From Gammaproteobacteria bacterium (lineage in GTDB: Bacteria > Pseudomonadota > Gammaproteobacteria > UBA6429 > Thiohalophilaceae), in contig JAOUOK010000115.1 of assembly GCA_029880425.1 (NCBI GenBank), positions 1 through 6,268 on the forward strand: a stretch of DNA of 6,268 nt. The letters run 5' to 3'. Position 1 is the stretch's first letter. Every line of letters starts with the position of its first letter. The notes below the pieces were generated by a model. The model ran no database searches and had not been told where the DNA came from. It was given only the letters and a program-made list of their open reading frames with translations. Positions 1 through 5,626 of the stretch are shown here, piece after piece. The translations under genes and the position numbers were made by a program.

Positions 1-318
1 ATTGCAATTATTAATGATGGCATCGTGATTGAAAATACAGAAATGAAAACGTTGTTAGCCAAGCTGCATGTTGAAACATTTGTATTGAACTCGGATAAAA
101 ACCTGGAAAGTAAACTGGAAAACTGGCTTGAGCATGAAGGATGTTCGCTTAAGCAAATTGATGAATCCACTTTTGAAGTCGAAATTTCAAAAAAATACAG
201 TTTAAATAATTTATTTGTAGAGCTGGATAAACGCGATATAAAAATAGAAAGTTTGCGCAGTAAAAGTAATCGTCTTGAAGAATTGTTTGTTCATCTGGTA
301 GAAGAGGGAACGTTGTGA
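1..318 (+). CDS. yadG: ABC transporter ATP-binding protein, YadG-like, C-terminal part (5' truncated by window edge)
   Basis: The reading frame is open from the first base (I-A-I-I-N-D-G...) to TGA at 316-318, giving the last 105 residues of a protein that in E. coli is about 308 residues. The Walker A, signature, Walker B and probably H-loop regions lie outside the window. What remains is the strand after the H-loop (IINDGIVIENT) and the C-terminal extension, which ends in SNRLEELFVHLVEEGTL. From memory this closely matches the E. coli YadG tail (NKANRLEELFVSLV). The protein would be the cytoplasmic ATPase that powers the permease encoded immediately downstream, whose GTG start overlaps this stop by 4 nt. 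GTG at 25 is an internal codon, not the start. The exported substrate of YadGH systems is not established. Family assignment is firm; the substrate is unknown. Confidence 0.9.
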   Translation: MAIINDGIVIENTEMKTLLAKLHVETFVLNSDKNLESKLENWLEHEGCSLKQIDESTFEVEISKKYSLNNLFVELDKRDIKIESLRSKSNRLEELFVHLVEEGTL

Positions 319-1088
319 ACATTAATCAACAGTTTATTGCTTTTAAGACGATTGTCACAAAGGAGATTCTGCGGTTTTCCAGAATTTGGTTACAGACCAT
401 CGTGCCACCTGTTATTACAACCGGGTTATATTTTGTTATTTTCGGCCAGTTGATTGGTTCACAGCTCAGTGACATTGAAGGTTACTCTTATATTGATTAT
501 ATCATTCCAGGCATTATCCTGATGTCGATCATTAATAACTCCTATGCCAATGTAGTTTCTTCATTTTATATGTCAAAGTTTTCACACTTTATTGAAGAGA
601 TGATTGTGTCACCCATGCCTAACTACCTGATCCTGACGGGTTATGTTATTGGTGGTGTTGCACGTGGCCTGGTGGTTGGAGTTGTAGTTGCATTTATCTC
701 AACGTTTTTTGCAGACTTAAATGTCCACAGTTACTTTATTTTGTTTGCGGTAGTGATTTTAACTGCAATTTTATTTTCGCTGGGTGGCTTTATTAATGCA
801 ATTTATGCTAATTCATTTGATGATATTTCAATTATCCCGACATTTGTTTTAATACCATTGACTTACCTGGGTGGAATATTTTATTCGATTGATATGTTGC
901 CATCATTCTGGCAAACAGTTTCATTAGGGAACCCGATCTTATACATGGTTAATGCTATGCGCTATGGCATGCTCGGGGTGTCGGATATTGAACTAACCAC
1001 AGCGTTTGGAATTATTATTTTATTTGTTGTAGTCCTGTTTAGTTTCTCCCTGTATTTATTGAGTTCAGGTAAAGGTATTCGCAGTTAA
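315..1088 (+). CDS. yadH: ABC-2 type transporter permease, YadH-like
   Basis: This is a complete 257-residue inner-membrane permease, essentially the length of E. coli YadH (256). The N-terminus has a short amphipathic stretch (KEILRFSRIWLQTIVPP) before the first membrane segment. About six hydrophobic segments are visible, near residues 27-48, 60-81, 106-131, 140-165, 172-192 and 229-250. Family-typical stretches are EEMIVSPMP (94-102), GGVARGL (113-119), FDDISIIPTFVL (168-179) and PLTYLGGIFYS (181-191), then NPILYM and MRYGMLG; the protein ends in KGIRS. The start is GTG 315-317, overlapping the TGA of the ATPase gene (GTGA), with a purine-rich AGAGGGAA at 303-310 as ribosome-binding site. 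The overlap implies translational coupling. The pair should form an ATP-driven ABC-2 exporter; its substrate cannot be read from sequence. Confidence 0.93.
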   Translation: MNINQQFIAFKTIVTKEILRFSRIWLQTIVPPVITTGLYFVIFGQLIGSQLSDIEGYSYIDYIIPGIILMSIINNSYANVVSSFYMSKFSHFIEEMIVSPMPNYLILTGYVIGGVARGLVVGVVVAFISTFFADLNVHSYFILFAVVILTAILFSLGGFINAIYANSFDDISIIPTFVLIPLTYLGGIFYSIDMLPSFWQTVSLGNPILYMVNAMRYGMLGVSDIELTTAFGIIILFVVVLFSFSLYLLSSGKGIRS

Positions 1089-1103
1089 AACTTGTGTTTT
1101 AAC
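1084..1103. terminator. Possible weak bidirectional terminator hairpin between convergent genes
   Basis: A perfect 8-bp inverted repeat, GTTAAAAC - TTGT - GTTTTAAC, starts in the last Ser codon of the yadH-like gene and covers its stop. It sits between that stop and the stop of the convergent SDR gene, which are only 17 nt apart. The stem is AT-rich and no clear T-tract follows on either strand, so termination efficiency is doubtful. The call rests on position and symmetry only. Confidence 0.3.
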
Positions 1104-1105
1104 CT

Positions 1106-1942
1106 TCAAACTTTGGCGAGTAATTTATCCATTAAGCGGGATGAAAAGATTCGTTTTAGGTAACCAAACAAGTATGTTGGGAAGGTGACATAGTAACGTG
1201 GCTTAGGTCTTTTACTTTCCAGTGCGTGAACCACTTTTTTTAACACGGCTTCAGGTGGCAGGGTAAAGGGTACAGCGGGTCCGACTGTGGTAAGCCGTTT
1301 TTCAGTCGCAATATAGTCAGCTTTAAAGCGGCTAGTCTCTTTATCAATATTCTTTTTATACATTTCAAACGAGTTTTTACGAAACTGGCTGTCAATCGGA
1401 CCAGGTTCAACTAATGATACAAATACATTGGTTCCTATTAATTCCTGTCGTAAGGTATCACTTAGTCCTTCAATTGCATATTTACTTGCACTATAAGCAC
1501 CGCGAAACTTTAACGAGATAAACCCTAAAACAGAACTGTTTTGAATAATGCGACCATATCCCTGTTTCAACATTACAGGTAAAACCTGCCTGGTAAGTTC
1601 ATGCCAGCCAAAAACATTGGTTTCAAACTGTTGACGTAAGGCATCAGTACTAAGATCTTCTACTGCCCCAGGTTGTGCATAAGCGCCATTATTAAATAAA
1701 GCATAAAGTGAACCGTTGTTGCGGCGCAGGATTTCTTTTATTGCGTTTTGTATTGACAGGTGATCAGTTAAATCAAGGTATAAACTTTCCAGTCCCATCT
1801 CGTTTAACCTTGTTACATCTTCTTTTTTTCGGGCAGATGCAAAAACACGGTAACCACGTTGTTGTAAACCTTTAGCCACACATAAGCCTATACCACTTGA
1901 ACAGCCGGTAATAAGAATAGATTTTTTATCTGCAGAGTTCAT
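1106..1942 (-). CDS. Short-chain dehydrogenase/reductase (SDR), classical type, YbbO-like
   Basis: A 278-residue NAD(P)-dependent oxidoreductase with a Rossmann fold. Visible motifs are the dinucleotide-binding TGCSSGIG (12-19), SARKK (36-40), where basic residues after the second strand suggest NADP(H) preference (inference), NNGA (84-87) in place of the usual NNAG, N109 in ETNVFG, the catalytic serine in NSSVLG (135-140), YSASK (Y150, K154) and EPGPI (179-183). The basic C-terminal tail (FGYLKRIFSSRLMDKLLAKV region) matches the E. coli YbbO layout, where the end reads similarly (LPGRVMDKIL). Substrate is unknown; related enzymes reduce aldehydes, ketones or retinoid/steroid-like compounds. 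ATG at 1942 is the only start that keeps the nucleotide-binding strand intact, since the next Met is residue 49. The sequence before it (atatgacactatttaaca) has no clear Shine-Dalgarno, so translation may depend on coupling to the DUF1614 gene 20 nt upstream. It is the last gene of the minus-strand cluster. Confidence 0.92.
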   Translation of the reverse strand: MNSADKKSILITGCSSGIGLCVAKGLQQRGYRVFASARKKEDVTRLNEMGLESLYLDLTDHLSIQNAIKEILRRNNGSLYALFNNGAYAQPGAVEDLSTDALRQQFETNVFGWHELTRQVLPVMLKQGYGRIIQNSSVLGFISLKFRGAYSASKYAIEGLSDTLRQELIGTNVFVSLVEPGPIDSQFRKNSFEMYKKNIDKETSRFKADYIATEKRLTTVGPAVPFTLPPEAVLKKVVHALESKRPKPRYYVTFPTYLFGYLKRIFSSRLMDKLLAKV

Positions 1943-1962
1943 TGTTAAATAGTGTCATATTG

Positions 1963-2607
1963 TTATGCAAGTAATACGGCAATGATACCAGTAAAGAAAA
2001 TCCCATCAAAGGTACCGGCACCTCCGATAGCGGCACTGGGAACACCCATCTGTTTAATATCTTTTAAACGAAGAAGATCCGCTCCAATTAATACACCCAG
2101 TGTTCCGCATATATATGCCAGTGGAGCACTGTGTTCGGGATCGATTATTAATGCAGAGAATGCGGCAGTAATTGGTGCAATCAAAACAGGCATCCCAATC
2201 CCCAGTCCTTTTATCGGCCGGCTAAAGGAATAACTAATAGTACTGACTGTGAATATAGCAACAATTAAATGTAATAGATCTATTGTGTGTAACATTATTA
2301 AATAGAATGAAAAAGAAACAGGTATCAGTGCACCGCCGACATTTAAGGCGATGATAGTTTTTCCTTTTTGAAAATGAGCCGGTCTAATCAGGGCGCGTGG
2401 GAATGGAAAGTTTTCAGGTATGTTCCTGAACGATGAGTTAATGCTAAATAATCGTAAATTAACCAGGCTGCCAAAAAGTGTGCAACATAATAATAATACA
2501 GCCGAGTTAGGAGAGAGTCCAAGCTTGGCTAAAGCGATGCTAAAAATTCCCAGTTGTAAAATGACAACAAGAATAACAAGTAAAAAGGCAAGGTATAAAA
2601 GTGGCAT
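1963..2607 (-). CDS. DUF1614-type multi-pass membrane protein
   Basis: A 214-residue, very hydrophobic protein with roughly seven membrane segments, near residues 2-27, 33-55, 84-106, 108-127, 137-155, 162-177 and 193-213. Family-like conserved blocks are LNVGGALIPV (88-97), GLGIGMPVL (134-142), AYICGTLGVLIGAD (164-177) and IGGAGTFDGIF (194-204). I recognise these as the DUF1614 pattern from memory; no function is established for that family. Between the second and third segments lies a soluble loop of about 28 residues (NSSFRNIPENFPFPRALI region). Two acidic residues, D177 and D201, sit at the ends of hydrophobic segments and could be functional (inference). The ATG lies 3 nt after the stop of the upstream ribose-phosphate pyrophosphokinase-like gene, so it is probably translationally coupled; only a weak AAGAAG precedes it at a long distance. 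It could be a transporter or an integral-membrane enzyme; the sequence alone does not decide. Confidence 0.85.
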   Translation of the reverse strand: MPLLYLAFLLVILVVILQLGIFSIALAKLGLSPNSAVLLLCCTLFGSLVNLRLFSINSSFRNIPENFPFPRALIRPAHFQKGKTIIALNVGGALIPVSFSFYLIMLHTIDLLHLIVAIFTVSTISYSFSRPIKGLGIGMPVLIAPITAAFSALIIDPEHSAPLAYICGTLGVLIGADLLRLKDIKQMGVPSAAIGGAGTFDGIFFTGIIAVLLA

Positions 2608-2610
2608 GTT

Positions 2611-3492
2611 TTATAACAGGCTTCTTATTTGTTGTGCTAAAAGATCATTAAGTGATATAAGATTGCTGGGGTGACTGATACTATTACTGCTCCAGATGTT
2701 TTTAATTTTTGCATTGTTTAATAATGCTATTGCATCCTTGCTAAACAATGCATGCGTTGTAATTACATCAACCTGTTTTGCACCTTCGCTATATAGTTTA
2801 TCAGCGGTTTGAGAAACAGTATGGCCGGTACTGATGACATCATCAATTAATATGACATGTTGATTATTATAATCAATTTCAGGTAGCTGGATTTCCACAT
2901 GCGTATCACTTAAGCGTTCTTTTTTTGCCACCGAATAAGGGGAATCACTAATTTGGGCGACACTCTTTACCCATTGCAATGATTCTTCATCAGGTCCAAT
3001 CAGGTGTACCGTTTTATTTAATGATTTAACAAACTCAGCAAGCAAGGGTGTTGCGCTTACTACAATGGTATTTGTTTCAGGAATTACGGCATCGAGTGAT
3101 TGAATACGATGTAAATGTGGATCAACCGTAATAATGTCATCAAGTAAATCACTTAACCATTGACCGATAACTTGTTGGCTAATCACTTCGCCTGGCTGAA
3201 AAGATTTATCCTGGCGCATGTAACAAAGGTAAGGTGCAACAAGGCTGATTCGTTGTGTTCCCTGCTGGCGAAGTGATTTACAGGTTAAGAAAAGTTCAAC
3301 CAGCTTGTTGTTTGGATAGTCAAGACTTAAAAAAAGAATGACATGGTCATATTTTTTTTCGGGTAAAGTTACACGACTTTCTTTATCCGGGAAATGATGA
3401 ACTTTAATCTCATGTGCTGAAATTTTCAGTGTTTCAGCAATCTCTTCTCCCTCTTCATGATAGCCTGGAAATGTATAAATAGCTGTTTGCAT
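2611..3492 (-). CDS. Ribose-phosphate pyrophosphokinase (PRPP synthetase), archaeal/class III-like
   Basis: A 293-residue protein with the two-domain PRPP synthetase architecture. The N-terminal half carries FPDKESRV (34-41; ribose-phosphate family FPD/FSDGE block) and APYLCYMRQDKSF (86-98) followed by PGE, the ATP-binding RQD/PGE region. VDPHLHRIQ (123-131) replaces the VDLHxxQIQ of housekeeping bacterial enzymes. The catalytic flexible-loop position reads AKKERLS (189-195), keeping Lys and Arg. The PRPP/ribose-5-phosphate loop is ILIDDVISTGHT (214-225). The expected reaction is ribose 5-phosphate + ATP giving PRPP + AMP, in the cytoplasm. Length and motifs are nearer the Methanocaldococcus jannaschii enzyme (about 284 residues, APYLAYARQDKKFNPGE) than the roughly 315-residue E. 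coli Prs, so this is probably a paralogue rather than the essential prs. The start ATG lies 9 nt after the phosphorylase stop without a clear Shine-Dalgarno, suggesting coupling. Activity and allostery are inferred. Confidence 0.9.
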   Translation of the reverse strand: MQTAIYTFPGYHEEGEEIAETLKISAHEIKVHHFPDKESRVTLPEKKYDHVILFLSLDYPNNKLVELFLTCKSLRQQGTQRISLVAPYLCYMRQDKSFQPGEVISQQVIGQWLSDLLDDIITVDPHLHRIQSLDAVIPETNTIVVSATPLLAEFVKSLNKTVHLIGPDEESLQWVKSVAQISDSPYSVAKKERLSDTHVEIQLPEIDYNNQHVILIDDVISTGHTVSQTADKLYSEGAKQVDVITTHALFSKDAIALLNNAKIKNIWSSNSISHPSNLISLNDLLAQQIRSLL

Positions 3493-3501
3493 AAGTTTAA
3501 A

Positions 3502-5052
3502 TTAAATTTCCATGTAGGGCTGGGTAATTGCATCTGCAGGACCAATGCTATAACCATTGTTTTCATCTGCCAGGGTTTGGGCAAACTTGAAATCCGCCGG
3601 GAACTCGGCATAGATGCGGTACAACACATCACCTTTAGCCACTTCATCACCGAGTTTTTTATTCAGGTCAACACCGGCATGTTTATCCATGGGGGCACCT
3701 GCGCGGCTGGCAATTTTTGCCAGCTGTAAGTTATCTATACCGGTAACAAATCCATCATATGTAGCAGTAACATCAACATTTAGATGTGCAGGTTTAAAGT
3801 CATAATCAACCTTACCCTGTTCATTAATGATTTGTTGCATCTTTCTTAGTGCGCGACCATCTTCAAGAATATCACGTGCTATTGCATAACCTTGTCCACC
3901 ACGGACATCGGGATCAAATTCAAGTATTCGTCCGGCAAGCTGTAATGCTTTTTGTTTTAGATCGGCCGGTGCATCAACCTGGTTTTCTAACACCTGCATG
4001 ACATCGCGCGCTTCTAAAGCCGGTCCAATTCCATTACCAATTGGTTGGCTACCATCGGAAATCACGACCTCTAGGTGCAAACCGACACGATCACCCAGGT
4101 ACTCAAACATCTTTCTTAAACGTAATGCCTGGTTCATGTGCCTGACTTTTGCGGTCGGACCAACGGGAATATCAATCAATAGATGGGTAGCACCGGCAGC
4201 CAGTTTCTTCGATAAAATTGATGCCAGCATTTGACCTTCAGAGTCGATACCGAGAGGACGCTCAACTGAAATTAAAATGTCATCTGCGGGTGCGAGGTTG
4301 GCACGTCCTCCCCAGGCTAAACAGGCATCGGTTTTATTCACCACTTCATGCATTTTTTTAGGCGTTAAGTTCACTTCTGACAACACTGACATGGTGTCAG
4401 CTGTTCCAGCGGGTGAGGTAATGGCGCGGCTTGATGTTTTTGGGATCATTAAGCCATGCGCGGCAACGATAGGCACAATGATCATCGTTGTACGGTTACC
4501 GGGTATACCACCTATACAATGTTTATCTGCAACTAAGGGGGCATCCCATTTTATTTGTTCACCTGAGGAGGTCATGGCCTGGGTCAGGTACAGGATTTCT
4601 TCCCGATCTAATCCGCTTTGTGCGCATGCAACCAGGAAAGTGGCCATCTCCATTCGTGAGTAACGGTTATCAATAATGTCAGCGGTAATGTAACGGAAGT
4701 CAGTTAAGGTGAGTCTTTCGCCATTAATTTTTCTTCGTACTGCATCCATTGAACCCGGTGGTTCAGCATGCTCGACACAAACCAGGTGATCTTCATTCAT
4801 GTCTAGCTGGATGAATGCCTGTTCTGCCAGGCCAAGTTGGTTCGGTGACACGATATGCTCATCATCGACAACGTTCAGTACCGCGTGGATGCGGGTGCCG
4901 TTTGCCATAATGGATATTTTACTTAAGGCCTGGAAACCTTCTGCACGGTATAACTCACAGTTGCGATGCAAGAATGCGACATTCTCATGATAGGTATCTA
5001 TCGCGACTCGCTTAAGCTTTAACATGCTTTTTGCTGAGGCTTTACTTGTCAT
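3502..5052 (-). CDS. Type 2 thymidine phosphorylase family / AMP phosphorylase-like enzyme
   Basis: A 516-residue pyrimidine-nucleoside phosphorylase family protein, longer than E. coli DeoA (440). The extra length is an N-terminal domain (about 1-95), as in archaeal AMP phosphorylases. Next come the helical domain ([13 protein letters not shown], 103-115) and the phosphate/substrate-binding block [14 protein letters not shown] (176-189). Further motifs are [17 protein letters not shown] (205-221), [14 protein letters not shown] (246-259), [17 protein letters not shown] (294-310) and [19 protein letters not shown] (332-350). A C-terminal barrel-sandwich-like region includes [12 protein letters not shown] (452-463). 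These blocks match archaeal AMP phosphorylase and the Legionella 'putative thymidine phosphorylase', not DeoA (KHSTGGVGD). The likely reaction is phosphorolysis of a nucleoside 5'-monophosphate to base plus ribose 1,5-bisphosphate; thymidine as substrate is less likely (inference). The start is uncertain: ATG 5052 lacks a strong Shine-Dalgarno, and Met10 (ATG at 5025) fits the archaeal N-terminus equally well. First gene of the cluster. Confidence 0.93.
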   Translation of the reverse strand: MTSKASAKSMLKLKRVAIDTYHENVAFLHRNCELYRAEGFQALSKISIMANGTRIHAVLNVVDDEHIVSPNQLGLAEQAFIQLDMNEDHLVCVEHAEPPGSMDAVRRKINGERLTLTDFRYITADIIDNRYSRMEMATFLVACAQSGLDREEILYLTQAMTSSGEQIKWDAPLVADKHCIGGIPGNRTTMIIVPIVAAHGLMIPKTSSRAITSPAGTADTMSVLSEVNLTPKKMHEVVNKTDACLAWGGRANLAPADDILISVERPLGIDSEGQMLASILSKKLAAGATHLLIDIPVGPTAKVRHMNQALRLRKMFEYLGDRVGLHLEVVISDGSQPIGNGIGPALEARDVMQVLENQVDAPADLKQKALQLAGRILEFDPDVRGGQGYAIARDILEDGRALRKMQQIINEQGKVDYDFKPAHLNVDVTATYDGFVTGIDNLQLAKIASRAGAPMDKHAGVDLNKKLGDEVAKGDVLYRIYAEFPADFKFAQTLADENNGYSIGPADAITQPYMEI

Positions 5053-5103
5053 ATTTTCACGTTACCACTATTCAGCTGCAGTTGTATATTAAATGCTATC
5101 TCA

Positions 5104-5132
5104 TTGTTTTCTATATTATTTATAAGTATATG
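5104..5132 (+). promoter_or_regulatory. Candidate sigma70 promoter for the 91-residue protein gene
   Basis: TTGTTT (5104-5109) and TATATG (5127-5132) are separated by 17 nt and lie about 40 nt before the ATG at 5174. The -10 falls in the spacer and the edge of the 14-bp inverted repeat, so a bound protein would compete with RNA polymerase. Matches are partial, and the region is so AT-rich that other -10 boxes fit (for example TATAGT at 5143-5148, without a good -35). No convincing -35/-10 pair was resolved for the divergent phosphorylase gene. Confidence 0.3.
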
Positions 5133-5147
5133 CTATAAATAATATAG
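5111..5147. repeat. Perfect 14-bp inverted repeat in the divergent intergenic region (putative operator)
   Basis: The left arm CTATATTATTTATA (5111-5124) and the right arm TATAAATAATATAG (5134-5147) are exact reverse complements separated by 9 nt (AGTATATGC). The repeat sits between the divergent starts at 5052 and 5174, the normal place for an operator controlling one or both genes. Each arm reads TATAAATAATATAG outward on its own strand, so TATA-like -10 elements could be embedded symmetrically. Arm centres lie about 23 bp apart, near two helical turns, so a dimeric regulator could bind one face. No regulator gene is adjacent. It could also form a hairpin, but without GC pairs or a T-tract it does not look like a terminator. 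Confidence 0.6.
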
Positions 5148-5173
5148 TCCATATATGATACGAGGTTGATTGA

Positions 5174-5449
5174 ATGAGTAAGCCAAGCCTGGAGGAGTTA
5201 GGGCATGCATTGGAGAAAGCGAAATCTATGCGCGAAACAGGTACCGATCCTGACTTTCTCGCAAAGTCATTGTTGAATTGTCATTACCAGTCTAGTTTTC
5301 TTCAGCAGTTACTTCATGCCGCTGAACACTATATAAATAGTGGCCTGGGCGAGAGGGAGCATACACGCCTGATCCAGGCCATTAATAAGGCACGTAAGGT
5401 AGATGAAAAAAGTGCAAAACTAACTCACCCGGATTTAGGCCTGGGTTAA
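5174..5449 (+). CDS. Small conserved-type hypothetical protein, 91 residues
   Basis: I do not recognise a named family. The protein is soluble, with no signal peptide or membrane segment, and appears mostly helical. A first helix with heptad-like hydrophobics covers about 4-20 (LEELGHALEKAKSM). The middle region 27-53 (DFLAKSLLNCHYQSSFLQQLLHAAEHY) suits helices. A third helix at about 60-80 is rich in charged residues (REHTRLIQAINKARKVDEKSAK), followed by a short tail, HPDLGLG. There is one Cys (36) and no metal or catalytic motif. Evidence that it is a real gene is a good GAGG Shine-Dalgarno at 5162-5165, 8 nt from the ATG, a protein-like composition, and its position downstream of the AT-rich divergent region. 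It precedes aspS on the same strand by 177 nt, so it may or may not be cotranscribed with it. Confidence 0.75.
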   Translation: MSKPSLEELGHALEKAKSMRETGTDPDFLAKSLLNCHYQSSFLQQLLHAAEHYINSGLGEREHTRLIQAINKARKVDEKSAKLTHPDLGLG

Positions 5450-5511
5450 GCCTTGCCAGAATAGAAAGCTGGTATTTGTCTGAATATGGGCTTTACTATG
5501 GAATAAATTAC

Positions 5512-5576
5512 CAGAATGCGGACAATTCGCCCCATTTAGCGCATTTTGCTCTCGCTTCATCTTGCACTCGGGAGCA
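5512..5576 (+). other. Possible hairpins in the leader region upstream of aspS
   Basis: The 177-nt gap before aspS (5450-5626) contains no convincing gene. It does hold two adjacent potential stems. The first pairs CAGAATGCG (5512-5520) with CGCATTTTG (5540-5548), 9 bp including one G-T wobble and a 19-nt loop. The second pairs TGCTCTCG (5547-5554) with CGGGAGCA (5569-5576), 8 bp including one wobble and a 14-nt loop. They overlap by two bases at 5547-5548, so they are either stacked in shortened form or alternatives. Neither is followed by a T-tract, so they are not standard terminators. A leader-RNA role for aspS is only a possibility; chance pairing is also plausible. Confidence 0.25.
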
Positions 5577-5626
5577 CAGATCCGTAACATTCCCGCCTTT
5601 GATTTTAACTGTTTCAGGAATAAGCA

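Noticed and set aside
1952..2233. Plus-strand 93-codon open frame opposite the DUF1614 gene
   Set aside because: It is antisense to a convincing membrane-protein gene, and its Pro/Ile/Ala-rich translation is what the complement of hydrophobic codons produces.
1963..2607. Idea that the DUF1614 protein is a presenilin-like GxGD intramembrane protease because of GLGIGMPVL and two membrane-border Asp residues
   Set aside because: The GxGD Asp is replaced (GLGIG), no YD motif is present in a preceding segment, and the Asp residues lie in different contexts. The resemblance is superficial.
4277..4663. Plus-strand 128-codon open frame inside the phosphorylase gene
   Set aside because: It lies wholly antisense to conserved, motif-bearing coding sequence and resembles no protein; it is a shadow frame.
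5434..5454. Short inverted repeat around AGGC...GCCT at the end of the 91-residue gene as a terminator
   Set aside because: Only about 4 bp of stem with no T-tract; too weak to support.
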